Counted from the stretch's first letter, positions 36,867-48,360 are shown. The stretch is 64,000 bases of DNA from Rhodococcus ruber (GCF_027270735.1 NZ_JAPWIJ010000004.1:124001-188000), one strand, 5' to 3'. The notes: generated by a model not told the origin, from the sequence alone. Numbers and translations: made by a program.

Positions 36867-37499
36867 GTGATCCCACTGCGGACCATCGCGGGCCGCGTCG
36901 AGTGCGAGATCGAGATCAAGAAGTCTCGCTTCGTCGCGGTCGTCGATCGCGCGGCCACCGAAGCAGAGGCGCGAGTGCTGATCGGATGCGCCCGTAAGGC
37001 CGATCCTGCTGCCGGGCATCACTGTTCGGCGTTCATCGTCGACGCGTCGGCCACCGATTCGCGCATCGAGCGGTCCAACGACGACGGTGAACCCGGTGGC
37101 ACGGCGGGGATGCCGATGCTCGAGGTGCTGCGTGGGCATCACCTGACGAACGTCGTCGCCGTGGTCAGCCGATATTTCGGTGGAACCAAGCTCGGCACCG
37201 GTGGCCTGGCCCGCGCCTACTCCGGCGCGGTGACCGAGGCGCTGACCGGAGCGCAATTTCTCACCCGAGAGCGGCGCGAGATCCTGACGCTCGAACTCGA
37301 TCACGCCGAGGTGGGCCGAGTCGAATCGGAACTGCGCGGGCACGGAGTGCTCGTGGTGGGGACTTCCTACGCGGCCCGTGCGGTTCTGACCGTCGCGGCT
37401 GCGGACGCCGATTCGGTTGCGGCACTTGTTGCTTCGCTCACCGCTGGGCGCGTGGCCCCGGAACACAGCGGACACGTGTACGTGGAAATTCCGGTCTAG
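36867..37499 (+). CDS. YigZ/IMPACT family protein
   Basis: About 210 aa. N-terminal UPF0029/Impact domain with the family signature DDGEPGGTAGMPMLEVL, then VVSRYFGGTKLGTGGLARAY; the C-terminal half is the DUF1949 domain. Bacterial YigZ proteins are of uncertain biochemical role; the IMPACT relationship hints at translation control or nucleic-acid binding. GTG 36867 begins 10 bp after the ABC stop; the ATG overlapping that stop reads only five codons. The gene is probably co-transcribed with the exporter, though no functional link is obvious. Confidence 0.87.
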   Translation: MIPLRTIAGRVECEIEIKKSRFVAVVDRAATEAEARVLIGCARKADPAAGHHCSAFIVDASATDSRIERSNDDGEPGGTAGMPMLEVLRGHHLTNVVAVVSRYFGGTKLGTGGLARAYSGAVTEALTGAQFLTRERREILTLELDHAEVGRVESELRGHGVLVVGTSYAARAVLTVAAADADSVAALVASLTAGRVAPEHSGHVYVEIPV

Positions 37500-37518
37500 C
37501 ACAGCCCACCGACACTCC

Positions 37519-37534
37519 GGGGTCGGACGACCCC
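37519..37534. terminator. Short GC-rich hairpin after the YigZ gene
   Basis: GGGGTC-GGAC-GACCCC is a perfect 6-bp stem with a tetraloop, 20 bp past the YigZ stop codon, with no T-tract. It is a weak or non-canonical terminator at best. Confidence 0.4.
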
Positions 37535-37645
37535 CGATCCTGTCCGTTCATCCACAGGGCGAGCGTCTGTCCACATTTTGCGAACACGTTCACCACGGAC
37601 GTCCTGCGCGTAGCAGTCTCGATTTCGATCGCAATCACGCGATAC

Positions 37646-37651
37646 TATGAT
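37646..37651 (+). promoter_or_regulatory. -10 box TATGAT for ssb
   Basis: A perfect TATGAT lies 17 nt before ATG 37669, giving a short leader of about 10 nt containing AGAGA. No convincing -35 is visible at normal spacing. Confidence 0.5.
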
Positions 37652-37668
37652 CGAGAGGGCAGAGAACC

Positions 37669-38154
37669 ATGTACGAAGCACAATGCGCCGTGGTCGGCAC
37701 CGTCATCACCAACCCCGTCAAGCGGTCCACACCCACCGGCGACGAGGTCCTCAGCTTTCGGATGGCCAGCAACGCTCGGCGTCAGGACCGCAACACGGGT
37801 GAATGGACCGACGGGGGAACCCTCTACCTGACGGTCACGTGCTGGCGCCGTCTGGTGCGCGGCGTCGGAGCCTCACTGATGAAGGGCGATCCGATCATCG
37901 CCTACGGGCAGTTGCGAACCAACGAATACACCAATCGGGACGGACTCGAGCGCGCCGATCTCGAGATGAGCGCCAGTGCGGTCGGACCGGACCTCGCGCG
38001 GTGCAACGTCTCGATCCATCGGACCAAAGCCGTGGTGCCCGAGGCAGCGACGGACGGAGATCCGGGAGCGTCGGAACCCCTCGACAGCGATCGAGAGTCG
38101 ATGGCGGACCGCGAATCGATCGACGAGGACGTTCGAGAGTCGATACCGGCCTGA
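37669..38154 (+). CDS. ssb: Single-stranded DNA-binding protein (SsbB-like paralogue)
   Basis: 161 aa. OB-fold of SSB: VVGTVITNPVKRSTPTGDEV, SFRMASNARRQDRNTGEWTD, TLYLTVTCWRRLVRGVGASL and YGQLRTNEYTNRDG. The C-terminus is acidic but ends VRESIPA and lacks the DDDIPF-type tip that recruits repair proteins, so it looks like the secondary SSB (as in mycobacterial SsbB, Rv2478c) rather than the main replicative SSB. It sits just upstream of ettA, as in mycobacteria. A TATGAT box lies 17 nt upstream of ATG 37669. Confidence 0.92.
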   Translation: MYEAQCAVVGTVITNPVKRSTPTGDEVLSFRMASNARRQDRNTGEWTDGGTLYLTVTCWRRLVRGVGASLMKGDPIIAYGQLRTNEYTNRDGLERADLEMSASAVGPDLARCNVSIHRTKAVVPEAATDGDPGASEPLDSDRESMADRESIDEDVRESIPA

Positions 38155-38267
38155 ACGACTGCCGGCATCCGCCGTTCACGCTGCATCGGAACCTGCGATC
38201 GAGTGTGGACGGCGGATGCGGGCTCGGCACCTTCTCGGGCGATGGTGTTCGGACGCGCCCGCACCGA

Positions 38268-38273
38268 TAAGCT
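38268..38273 (+). promoter_or_regulatory. -10 box TAAGCT, leaderless candidate for ettA
   Basis: TAAGCT ends 7 nt before ATG 38281 with no ribosome-binding site between, the classical leaderless spacing. Confidence 0.55.
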
Positions 38274-38280
38274 GGCCCTC

Positions 38281-39960
<1,680 letters not shown>

Positions 39961-39961
39961 T

Positions 39962-40387
39962 ATGTCGGGAAAGACCTTCACCTGCACTCTCCAGGTGCGG
40001 TGGGGAGATTCCGATCGCCTCGGGCACGTCAACAACACCCGATTCGTCGAATACCTCCAGGAAGGCCGCGTTCAGTTCCTGAACGCGGTCCTGGGAGGTT
40101 CGGGGCCTCGGGGCGCGGCGGTGGTTCGTAAGCTCACCACCGATTTCCTGCATCCGATACTCGACGACTCGGGACCGTTGGCGATCGAACTGTGGATCAC
40201 TCGGATCGGGAACACCTCCTACGGCGTCCAGCATGTGGTCACCGACCGCGAGGGAACGGTCTGCGCGAGGGCGGAGGCGCTGATGGTCGCCTTCGATCTC
40301 GCGACCTCCACGTCTCGCACTCTGAGCGAGGACGAGCGACGTCTCCTCACGGAGTATCTCGTCACCGCATCCGAGTCCCAGGAGTAG
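39962..40387 (+). CDS. Hotdog-fold acyl-CoA thioesterase (4-hydroxybenzoyl-CoA thioesterase type)
   Basis: 141 aa. The hotdog signature VRWGDSDRLGHVNNTRFVEY carries the catalytic Asp and the HVNN turn seen in YbgC/4HBT-family thioesterases. It would hydrolyse an acyl-CoA in the cytoplasm; the chain specificity cannot be read. ATG 39962 begins 1 bp after the ettA stop, so the two are probably translationally linked. I do not recall this gene in the corresponding mycobacterial block, so it may be a lineage-specific insertion. Confidence 0.87.
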   Translation: MSGKTFTCTLQVRWGDSDRLGHVNNTRFVEYLQEGRVQFLNAVLGGSGPRGAAVVRKLTTDFLHPILDDSGPLAIELWITRIGNTSYGVQHVVTDREGTVCARAEALMVAFDLATSTSRTLSEDERRLLTEYLVTASESQE

Positions 40388-40426
40388 TTCGCCGCGCTGG
40401 GTCTGCGAGGTCACTGCGGTAATCGA

Positions 40427-43400
40427 GTGTTCGACACTAAGGTCGAGGAGTCATCGACGACCGGCGATCGGCGGGCGTCGGGAAAAATCCTCACGAGGGA
40501 GTACTCGAACACCATGCCGCGCTCGCTGGACCTGACCGACAACGACTGGGCCGACGGGCTCGACGACCGACTTCTGGGTGAGCTGGAGAATCTGCGCGCC
40601 GAGTATTTCGAGCACGTGGACACCACCGCCGTCGGGGCGTCTGTAATTGCGCCCGACATCACGTCGTTCCGCCGACACGTCCGGCTCGCAGCCCAGCGTC
40701 GGCCGGAGACGGCGAACGTGGCTGTTCACCGACCGAGTGATTCGGGTTCGGCAGCGCAGCAGGCCGCCGGAAGCTATCTGCAGATCGTCACCGACGACAT
40801 GCCACTCCTCGTCGAATCGATCATTTCGCTTCTCGCCCGTCTCGGCATCGAGTACACCGATGTGGTGCACCCGATTCTGTCGGTGTCGCGCGCGGCCGAC
40901 GGCGTACTCACTTGCCCGAGCTCGAACGGATTGCAGGAGTCCTGGATCCACGTTCAGCTCCATCCGTCCACCTCCGAAGACGCGGTCGCTCGGCTCCAGT
41001 CGGAGGCGAGCCGCGTACTCGCCGACGTGCGTCAGGTGGTCGGCGACACCGATCGGATGCGTCGAGTACAGACAGAGGTCGCCGATCGCCTGGACGATGT
41101 CGCTGAGCGGACCGACGCTGCGGATTCCGACGCTTCCGATACCGGCAGTGCCGTCGAACACCGCGACGCAGCAGCGTTGCTGCGCTGGCTCGGCGACGGC
41201 CACTACACGCTGCTCGGTTACCGGCGGTACCGCATCGATCGCGTCGACGGTGTCCGGACAGCGACCGGCGACGAGTCGAGCAGCCTCGGGGTCCTACGCG
41301 ACCCGGTGCATCACGTGGACGGCTCGGAACCTGTGGGACAGCGCGATCTTGTCACGCTGACCCAAGGAGCGAGCCCGGCCACTGTGCATCGTGCCGTCTA
41401 CCCCTACTTCGTGAGTGTTCTCGACGACGACGAGTCCGCCGAACATCGTTTCGTCGGCGTGTTCACCGTGACTGCGCTGCACGAGAACGTGCTCGACATT
41501 CCGGTCATCGAACGGCGGGTGCGCTCGGTGATCGCCCGCGCAGGCCACGATCTCGGATCGTTCTCGGGTCAGGCCATGCTCGAAGTGCTGCAATCGATGC
41601 CGCGCTCGGAACTGTTCGCCACCACGGCGTCGTGGCTGTTCGAGACGGCGAGTGCCGTGCTGGCGCTCGGCCGTCGGCGCAAGGTCAAGCTCTTCGTGCG
41701 GCCCGATGCAAGCGGCTCGTTCGTCTCCGCCCTGGTGTATCTGCCGCGAGATCGGTACACCACCCGTGTCCGCCTGGCCATCCAGGATCGATTGCTCCGC
41801 GAATTGGGCGGTACCTCGCTCGATTACACAGCGCGCGTGACGGAATCGGATCTGGCCCTGTTGCACGTCACCGTGCGTCGGGCACCCGGGACCGCGGCAA
41901 CCGAACTCTCGGCCGAGGACATCGATCGAATCGAAGCAGCCCTCACCGAAACCACCAGAACCTGGGAGGATTCGCTCGGCGACGCCGTCTCCCTCGACCG
42001 TACGGTCGATCCGCTGCGGATTCAGCGGTACACCGATGCGTTCCCTGAGGCCTACAAGCAGGACTTCAGTCCGGCAAGAGCCGTGACAGACATTGCTCGC
42101 CTCGAAGCGCTCGGCGACGAGTCGATCGACATGCAGCTCTATCGCAACGAGCAGTCGGCGGTGGGCAGCTGGCGTTTCTCGCTTTACATCGGCGGCGCGG
42201 GCGTCTCGTTGTCTCAGGTGTTGCCCATCCTGCAGAGCCTCGGTGTCGAGGTGGACGACGAACGGCCGTACCCGGTGGTGCGACCGGACGGAATGTCTTG
42301 CTGGATCTACGATTTCGGGCTGTCTGCGTCGCGAGAGATGCTGCGCTCGGCGATCGACGGCGACATCGACGCAGAGCTGTCCGAGGCGGGTACCGCCGAC
42401 CGTGAGAGCCGGGTTCAGCACCGCTTCACCGATGCATTCGCAGCGGTGTGGAGCGGGCAGGCCGAGGCAGACCGGTTCAACGAGCTGGTGATGCGTGCCG
42501 GCCTGCACTGGCGGCAGGCAGTGGTGTTGCGCGCGTACGCAAAGTACCTGCGCCAGGCCGGTTTTCCTTACAGTCAGTTCAACATCGAGGGTGTACTGCT
42601 GACGCATCCGCGTACGGCGCGGTTGCTCGTCGGCCTGTTCGAGGCGCAGTTCGACCCCGAGGTGAGCTCCGAGGAGAACGCGCAGGCGATCGGCACCCAG
42701 CTGGGGGAGCTGATCGACCAGGTCGTCAGCCTCGACGCCGACCGCATTCTGCGCAGCATGTTCGAGCTGATCCGCGCGACACTACGCACCAACCATTTCG
42801 TGGTGGGAGCCGACGGCGGCCGTCGTCAGTACCTCTCGCTCAAGTTCGACCCGCAGTCGATCGCCGAATTGCCCAAGCCCAAGCCGAAATTCGAGATCTT
42901 CGTCTACTCGCCCCGCGTCGAGGGAGTCCACCTACGGTTCGGTGCCGTGGCCCGCGGCGGCCTGCGCTGGTCGGATCGACGTGAGGACTTCCGCACGGAG
43001 ATTCTCGGGCTGGCGAAAGCGCAGATGGTCAAGAACGCCGTCATCGTTCCGGTCGGCGCCAAGGGCGGATTCGTCGTCAAGCGGCCCCCCGTCGTGACCG
43101 GTGACGCCGATCGAGATCGCCAGGCATACGCCGAGGAAGGCAAGGCCTGCTATCGGCTGTTCATCGCCGGCCTTCTCGACATCACCGACAATCTCGATCG
43201 TGCAACAGGTTCGGTGTCGGTACCCGAGGGCGTCGTGCGTCGCGACGGAGACGACACCTACCTCGTCGTCGCCGCAGACAAGGGCACCGCGACGTTCTCC
43301 GACATGGCCAACGACGTTGCCGCGCAGTACGGCTTCTGGCTCGGCGACGCCTTCGCCTCCGGTGGGTCGGCGGGCTACGACCACAAGGCCATGGGCATCA

Positions 43401-45367
43401 CGGCCAAGGGCGCGTGGGAAAGCGTCAAGCGGCACTTCCGCGAGCTCGGAATCGACACGCAGAGTCAGGATTTCACCGTCGTCGGCGTCGGCGACATGAG
43501 CGGGGACGTCTTCGGTAACGGCATGCTGTTGAGTCGGCACATTCGCCTGCTCGCCGCTTTCGATCATCGGCACATCTTTCTCGATCCCAACCCGGAGCGG
43601 GAATCGTCGTTCGCCGAGCGGGAGCGCCTGTTCGCGCTGCCGAGGTCGTCGTGGGCGGACTACGACACCTCGCTGATCAGCGAGGGTGGCGGAGTGTGGG
43701 AGCGGACACGCAAGTCGGTTCCCATCAGCGCAGCAGCGCGTGCGGCGCTCGGGCTCGGGGACTCGGTCGAGTCGCTGTCTCCGCCGGAATTGGTGAACGC
43801 GATCCTGAAGGCACCCGCCGATCTGCTGTGGAACGGCGGAATCGGCACCTACATCAAGGCATCCACCGAGACCAACGCCGAGGTGGGCGACAAGGCCAAC
43901 GACGCTGTTCGCGTCGACGGGATCGATGTACGGGCTGCCGTCGTGGGGGAGGGTGGCAACCTCGGTGCCACCGCACTGGGGCGTATCGAATACGCCGCAG
44001 CCGGCGGCAAGATCAACACCGACGCCATCGACAACTCTGCGGGCGTCGACTGCTCCGACCACGAGGTCAACATCAAGATTCTGCTGGAGACGGCCATCAC
44101 CAACGGCAACCTGGCACGTGAGGACCGAGACGAGTTGCTCGCATCCATGACCGACGAGGTGGGCCGACTGGTGTTGTGGGACAACATCATGCAGAACGAA
44201 CTGCTTGGCACGTCCAGGTTCGACGCGCCCAGTCTCGTCACCGTGCACAGTCGGGTGATCGAGGATCTGGAGGTACGTCGGGGACTCGATCGTGAGCTCG
44301 AGGCCCTGCCGGCGGATGCCGATCTACGACGACGAAAGCAGGACGGTCGAGGACTGACGTCGCCGGAACTTGCCACGTTGATGGCGCATGTGAAGCTTGC
44401 GTTGGAAGCCGAGCTGCTCGACAGCGAGCTCCCCGACAGCGACGTCTTTGCTCCGCGGTTGCCCAAGTACTTCCCCGAACCGCTGCGGGTGCCGTACGCC
44501 GAGGCGATCAAGGCGCATCCGCTCCGGCGTCAGCTGGTGGCGACGACACTGGCCAACGAAGCCATCGATTGCGGCGGAATCACGTTCCCCTACAGGCTGA
44601 CCGAGGATTCCGGTGCGGCGGGCACCGACGCCATTCGTGCGTTTGCCGCAGCCACCGAGATATTCGGACTCGACGAGGTCTGGAATTCCATCCGTGCCGC
44701 AGATGTGCCGACCGCAGTCTCGGCCGAATTGCTGCTCGAATCGCGTCGCATGCTCGACCGTGTGTCGCGCTGGCTGCTGGCCAACCGCCCACAGCCCTTG
44801 GCTGTCGGAGCGGAGATCAGTCGGTACGCCGGTCAGGTACGGGCCCTGCAACCGTCGGTATCCACGTGGATCTCCGGGCACCAGGCCAGTGATCTGGACG
44901 TGCGGTCGGCAGCCGCGATCGAACGTGGCGCACCGGCCGGGCTGGCCCGGCGCATCTACGGCCTGCTCGACGTGTACTGCCTACTCGACATCATCGATAT
45001 CGCGGACATCGTCGATCGAGACGGAGCCGAGGTTGCCGAGCTCTACTTCGCTCTCGACGCGCACATCGGAATCGACTGGCTGCTGTCGGCCGTCTCCAAA
45101 CTGGCCCGCGGTGATCGTTGGCACTCGTTGGCGCGCTTGGCTCTTCGCGACGACCTGTATTCCTCGCTGAGAGGAATCACGCAGGCCGTGCTGGCCGGTG
45201 GCGAACCGGACGAGTCGGTGGCAGAAAAGATCGCGGAGTGGGAATCGACCAACTCCTCCCGCCTGGCGAGGTCGCGTGCTGCGTTGACCGAGATCGCCGA
45301 GTCGGGAACCCTGGACTTGGCAACGCTGTCGGTTGCCGCCCGCCAGGTCCGCAACATGATGCCCTGA
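40427..45367 (+). CDS. gdh: NAD-dependent glutamate dehydrogenase, large (L180/GDH-1600) type
   Basis: Up to 1646 aa, the size class of actinobacterial and proteobacterial NAD-GDH (M. tuberculosis Rv2476c about 1620). N-terminal ACT-like regulatory regions (about 1-700), then the catalytic core: GGLRWSDRREDFRTEILGLA, VIVPVGAKGGFVVK near residue 880, DKGTATFSDMAN, SGGSAGYDHKAMGITAKGAW and VGVGDMSGDVFGNGMLLS (NAD-binding). It oxidises glutamate to 2-oxoglutarate, linking nitrogen and carbon metabolism; in mycobacteria such an enzyme is controlled by GarA. The start is uncertain: GTG 40427 gives the longest form, while ATG 40514 (MPRSLDLTDNDW) also fits. Conserved order: ettA, GDH, thioesterase. 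Confidence 0.95.
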   Translation: MFDTKVEESSTTGDRRASGKILTREYSNTMPRSLDLTDNDWADGLDDRLLGELENLRAEYFEHVDTTAVGASVIAPDITSFRRHVRLAAQRRPETANVAVHRPSDSGSAAQQAAGSYLQIVTDDMPLLVESIISLLARLGIEYTDVVHPILSVSRAADGVLTCPSSNGLQESWIHVQLHPSTSEDAVARLQSEASRVLADVRQVVGDTDRMRRVQTEVADRLDDVAERTDAADSDASDTGSAVEHRDAAALLRWLGDGHYTLLGYRRYRIDRVDGVRTATGDESSSLGVLRDPVHHVDGSEPVGQRDLVTLTQGASPATVHRAVYPYFVSVLDDDESAEHRFVGVFTVTALHENVLDIPVIERRVRSVIARAGHDLGSFSGQAMLEVLQSMPRSELFATTASWLFETASAVLALGRRRKVKLFVRPDASGSFVSALVYLPRDRYTTRVRLAIQDRLLRELGGTSLDYTARVTESDLALLHVTVRRAPGTAATELSAEDIDRIEAALTETTRTWEDSLGDAVSLDRTVDPLRIQRYTDAFPEAYKQDFSPARAVTDIARLEALGDESIDMQLYRNEQSAVGSWRFSLYIGGAGVSLSQVLPILQSLGVEVDDERPYPVVRPDGMSCWIYDFGLSASREMLRSAIDGDIDAELSEAGTADRESRVQHRFTDAFAAVWSGQAEADRFNELVMRAGLHWRQAVVLRAYAKYLRQAGFPYSQFNIEGVLLTHPRTARLLVGLFEAQFDPEVSSEENAQAIGTQLGELIDQVVSLDADRILRSMFELIRATLRTNHFVVGADGGRRQYLSLKFDPQSIAELPKPKPKFEIFVYSPRVEGVHLRFGAVARGGLRWSDRREDFRTEILGLAKAQMVKNAVIVPVGAKGGFVVKRPPVVTGDADRDRQAYAEEGKACYRLFIAGLLDITDNLDRATGSVSVPEGVVRRDGDDTYLVVAADKGTATFSDMANDVAAQYGFWLGDAFASGGSAGYDHKAMGITAKGAWESVKRHFRELGIDTQSQDFTVVGVGDMSGDVFGNGMLLSRHIRLLAAFDHRHIFLDPNPERESSFAERERLFALPRSSWADYDTSLISEGGGVWERTRKSVPISAAARAALGLGDSVESLSPPELVNAILKAPADLLWNGGIGTYIKASTETNAEVGDKANDAVRVDGIDVRAAVVGEGGNLGATALGRIEYAAAGGKINTDAIDNSAGVDCSDHEVNIKILLETAITNGNLAREDRDELLASMTDEVGRLVLWDNIMQNELLGTSRFDAPSLVTVHSRVIEDLEVRRGLDRELEALPADADLRRRKQDGRGLTSPELATLMAHVKLALEAELLDSELPDSDVFAPRLPKYFPEPLRVPYAEAIKAHPLRRQLVATTLANEAIDCGGITFPYRLTEDSGAAGTDAIRAFAAATEIFGLDEVWNSIRAADVPTAVSAELLLESRRMLDRVSRWLLANRPQPLAVGAEISRYAGQVRALQPSVSTWISGHQASDLDVRSAAAIERGAPAGLARRIYGLLDVYCLLDIIDIADIVDRDGAEVAELYFALDAHIGIDWLLSAVSKLARGDRWHSLARLALRDDLYSSLRGITQAVLAGGEPDESVAEKIAEWESTNSSRLARSRAALTEIAESGTLDLATLSVAARQVRNMMP

Positions 45368-45422
45368 CCGAATCCGGAGATATCGAATCCGCGACACTCG
45401 ACCGAGAAGAGGGAACGACCAC

Positions 45423-45887
45423 GTGAGTGTGCCCGACGACCATCTGTCCGACAAACGACCTGCAACCGAGCGAGTGGGCTTCCATGCCGCTGTGGATGTG
45501 CGGTGGTCGGATATGGATGTGTACCAACACATCAACCATGCCCGGATGGTGACGCTTCTCGAAGAGGCGCGCATCCCATGGCTCTTGGTGGACGGCAGGC
45601 CGACGGCAAATCTCCGACACGGAGCGGTGATCGCAGATCTGCACGTGAAGTATCGAGGTCAGCTTCGGCACGAGGACGGTCCCCTCGATGTCTTCATGTG
45701 GATCGATGCGGTCCGTGCGGTGGACTTCGTCGTGGGATACGAGGTGCGGGCGCGGGGTGCATCGCTGGAGACTCCGGCGGCGGTGGTCGCTTCGACGCAG
45801 ATCGCAGCCTTCGACATCGATGCACAGCGGCTGCGCCGGCTCACCCCGGAAGAGCGTGCGTTTCTGGTGAGCTGGCAGCGTGTATGA
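45423..45887 (+). CDS. Hotdog-fold acyl-CoA thioesterase (Rv2475c-like)
   Basis: 154 aa. The motif VDVRWSDMDVYQHINHARMV carries the catalytic Asp and the HINH turn of the 4HBT family. It follows GDH by 55 bp and overlaps the next gene by 8 bp, as does the mycobacterial counterpart Rv2475c by position. GTG 45423 has GAGGGA upstream. Substrate not known; a link with amino-acid or branched-chain acyl-CoA turnover is only suggested by the neighbourhood. Confidence 0.86.
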   Translation: MSVPDDHLSDKRPATERVGFHAAVDVRWSDMDVYQHINHARMVTLLEEARIPWLLVDGRPTANLRHGAVIADLHVKYRGQLRHEDGPLDVFMWIDAVRAVDFVVGYEVRARGASLETPAAVVASTQIAAFDIDAQRLRRLTPEERAFLVSWQRV

Positions 45888-46569
45888 GCGCGTACTGACC
45901 GTTCCCGAAGCGGTCGATCGAGACAATCTGGCGACGTTCTGCACCAAGGCATTGCGATTGGACGAGGCGGCGGTGATCCGCATGCGAACGCGTGCGGGCG
46001 GGGGCGTGTCCTGTTGGGCGGTCACCGGATTCGATGCCCTGGCGGCGCGGGTGGTCACCGGTACCGTGGTGCCCGACGATACGTGCGCGGGTGCCGACGT
46101 CTTGGCCGCCGCGCTGCAGCACGCGGACGACGGCGTGGTGGACCCAGGATTCTCGATGGACTCTGCATGGCGTGGGGCACTACCCCCGGACGGCGGATTC
46201 GAGCACCTCGACGATGTGCCCGCCCGGGTACTCGTCGGGCTTGCGCAACGCGGTGCGGCACTGGCGAAGGAGCACGGCAGCAGCCATGGCCCGCCGAGTT
46301 CGCTGCTCGAACAGGAGGTGCTGCACGTCGCCGGCGACGTCGATGAAGTGTCGATCTCGATGCGCACCGTATTTGCCTTGACGGCAATGGGATTCGTTCC
46401 CCACAGTGGCAGCGACCCCATGACGATCGACGTCGATCCGGACCGGATCGCCGCCGACGAGGTGGTTCGGGTACGCGTATCCCGAGTGTGGTTACGCCTC
46501 GATGCCCGCTACGGTTCGGTGTACGTTCGCCGCGCGGGCCACCAGCTGTCGCTGACGGTGGAGCGCTAG
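45880..46569 (+). CDS. Conserved hypothetical protein (Rv2474c position)
   Basis: 229 aa, no membrane helix or signal peptide. Readable segments include RMRTRAGGGVSCWAVTGFDA, VVPDDTCAGADVLAAALQHA and a C-terminal beta-rich part (VVRVRVSRVWLRLDARYGSV). I do not recognise a domain. It overlaps the thioesterase by 8 bp (GTG 45880 within GTGTATGA), so translation is coupled, and occupies the place of Rv2474c in mycobacteria. Its stop codon overlaps that of the convergent alpha-glucosidase (CTAG). Confidence 0.8.
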   Translation: MYERVLTVPEAVDRDNLATFCTKALRLDEAAVIRMRTRAGGGVSCWAVTGFDALAARVVTGTVVPDDTCAGADVLAAALQHADDGVVDPGFSMDSAWRGALPPDGGFEHLDDVPARVLVGLAQRGAALAKEHGSSHGPPSSLLEQEVLHVAGDVDEVSISMRTVFALTAMGFVPHSGSDPMTIDVDPDRIAADEVVRVRVSRVWLRLDARYGSVYVRRAGHQLSLTVER

Positions 46570-48149
46570 ACGAGCCAGGCGGCAGCGTTGGCGTCGAGTC
46601 GGCCGTTCACCAGTGGTGCACTGGCAAGCAGTAACTCGCCGGGGGGCAGGGGGATCGGCTCGTCGGATGCGTTCAGGGCGCAGATGAGACCTCCACGTCG
46701 ACGGAACGCCAGGCAACCCGGGGGCGCTCCGTACCAATCGATTCCGGCACCGGTGAATTCCGGACGCAGAGCTCGGAGCTCGAAAGCCGTGCGGTACAGA
46801 CTCAGCATCGAGTGGACGTCTTCGAGTTGCGCTTCGGCGGTGTGCCCGTCCCACTCCGGCGGCATCGGCAACCAGGTTCGATCGGTGGAGGAGAACCCGA
46901 ACGGCGGCTCGTGTCCTTCCCAGGGCATCGGCACCCGGCAGCCGTCGCGTCCCCGTTCGGCGTGCCCCGAGCGCTCCCACACCGGGTCCTGAAGCGCACT
47001 GTCGGGCAGTTGCACGTTGGGCAGCCCGAGCTCGGCACCGTTGTAGACGAAGATCGTTCCGGGAAGAGCCAATTCGACCAGGATCATGGCGCGAGCGCGG
47101 GTGCGGCCGACATCCCCGCCGCCGTACCTGGTGACCTCACGTTCGACGTCGTGGTTGGACAGCGTCCACGTCGGAGTGCCGTCGACGAGCTCGACAGCGG
47201 CGAGTGAGTTGGAGATGGCGTCACGGATGGTCTCGGCGTCGAAATCGACACTTGCCAGCCGAAAGTTGAATCCCAGGTGCAGCTCGTCCGGCCTGATGTA
47301 TTCGGAGAACCGGACATTGTCCTGAACCCAGATCTCGCCGACGGTCACCGTTCCTGGAAATTCGTCCATGACGGCTCTGATTCGTCGATGCAGGTCGTGC
47401 ACGTGGGGATTGTTGAACCGAGGATCGTCGTCATCGTTCTTCATCAGCGCATTGAGTTCGAGACTCATGTCGGCCAGGTCTGCCGGTTTGGCCATGCCGT
47501 GCGCCACGTCGAGTCGGAATCCGTCCACTCCGCGGGCGAGCCAGAACCTCAAGGTGCGCGCGAAATCCTCGAACACTTCGGGGTTGTCCCAGTTCAGATC
47601 CGGTTGCTCGGGCGCGAAGATGTGCAGGTACCACTGGCCCGGGGTGCCGTCGGGCTCGGTGGTGCGGGTCCAGGCCGGGCCACCGAAGATGCTCGGCCAG
47701 TTGTTCGGCGGTTGCGAACCGTCGTCACCGCGGCCGTCGCGAAAGATGTAGCGGGCACGCTCGGCACTACCGCGCGGCGCCGTCAGCGCCGACCGGAACC
47801 ACGGATGCTCGATGCTGGTGTGATTGGGCACCAGATCCATCGTGACCTTGATGTCGCGAGCATGCGCCTCGTCGACCAGCGCATCGAAGATCTCGAGGCT
47901 TCCGAACAGGGGATCGATGTCGCGGGGATCGGACACGTCGTATCCGTGATCGGCCATCGGCGATCGGGTGATGGGGCCGATCCAAACGGCGTCGATCCCC
48001 AGCAATTCGAGGTAGCCGAGCTTGTCCCGAATGCCGTCGAGGTCGCCGACCCCGTCACCGTTGGAGTCCGCGAAAGACCGGGGATAGATCTGGTAGAAGA
48101 CGGCATCCTGCCACCACAACAACTCGGAGCTTTCGATCGGATCGGTCAC
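46566..48149 (-). CDS. aglA: GH13 alpha-glucosidase (AglA-like)
   Basis: About 527 aa. Glycoside hydrolase 13 motifs: WWQDAVFYQIYPRSFADSNG, the calcium loop DSNGDGVGDLDG, VTMDLVPNHTS, nucleophile Asp in GFRLDVAHGM, acid/base Glu in TVTVGEIWV and the transition-state Asp in LSNHDVERE. The oligo-1,6-glucosidase-like N-terminus suggests hydrolysis of short alpha-glucosides such as maltose, isomaltose or trehalose-related sugars in the cytoplasm. GTG 48149 is preferred; TTG 48167 is the longest start. It corresponds to Rv2471 in the mycobacterial block. Confidence 0.93.
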   Translation of the reverse strand: MTDPIESSELLWWQDAVFYQIYPRSFADSNGDGVGDLDGIRDKLGYLELLGIDAVWIGPITRSPMADHGYDVSDPRDIDPLFGSLEIFDALVDEAHARDIKVTMDLVPNHTSIEHPWFRSALTAPRGSAERARYIFRDGRGDDGSQPPNNWPSIFGGPAWTRTTEPDGTPGQWYLHIFAPEQPDLNWDNPEVFEDFARTLRFWLARGVDGFRLDVAHGMAKPADLADMSLELNALMKNDDDDPRFNNPHVHDLHRRIRAVMDEFPGTVTVGEIWVQDNVRFSEYIRPDELHLGFNFRLASVDFDAETIRDAISNSLAAVELVDGTPTWTLSNHDVEREVTRYGGGDVGRTRARAMILVELALPGTIFVYNGAELGLPNVQLPDSALQDPVWERSGHAERGRDGCRVPMPWEGHEPPFGFSSTDRTWLPMPPEWDGHTAEAQLEDVHSMLSLYRTAFELRALRPEFTGAGIDWYGAPPGCLAFRRRGGLICALNASDEPIPLPPGELLLASAPLVNGRLDANAAAWLV

Positions 48150-48360
48150 AAGTGGCAATAGTGCCAAACGACCGCCCGCATAACGATTCAGGGGCGCTGG
48201 GGCCGATCGGACCGATCAGTCTCGGTCAACGTCGAGTAAAGCTTTGTGCTCATTCACATGACCGACACGTGCCTGTTGCTTTGGAAAGTGTTGTATGTTC
48301 TGCATCGGAAACCAGCAGCGGCTTCAAGCCGCGCCCGACGGTGAGGACGCGACCGAAGCC

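Noticed and set aside
36853..36870. Five-codon ORF starting in the ABC exporter stop codon (ATGA overlap)
   Set aside because: Too short to be a gene; probably incidental to the YigZ start region.
37581..37591. LexA (SOS) box-like CGAACACGTTC upstream of ssb
   Set aside because: The spacing between GAAC and GTTC is 2 nt, whereas the actinobacterial SOS box needs 4, so I do not call it.
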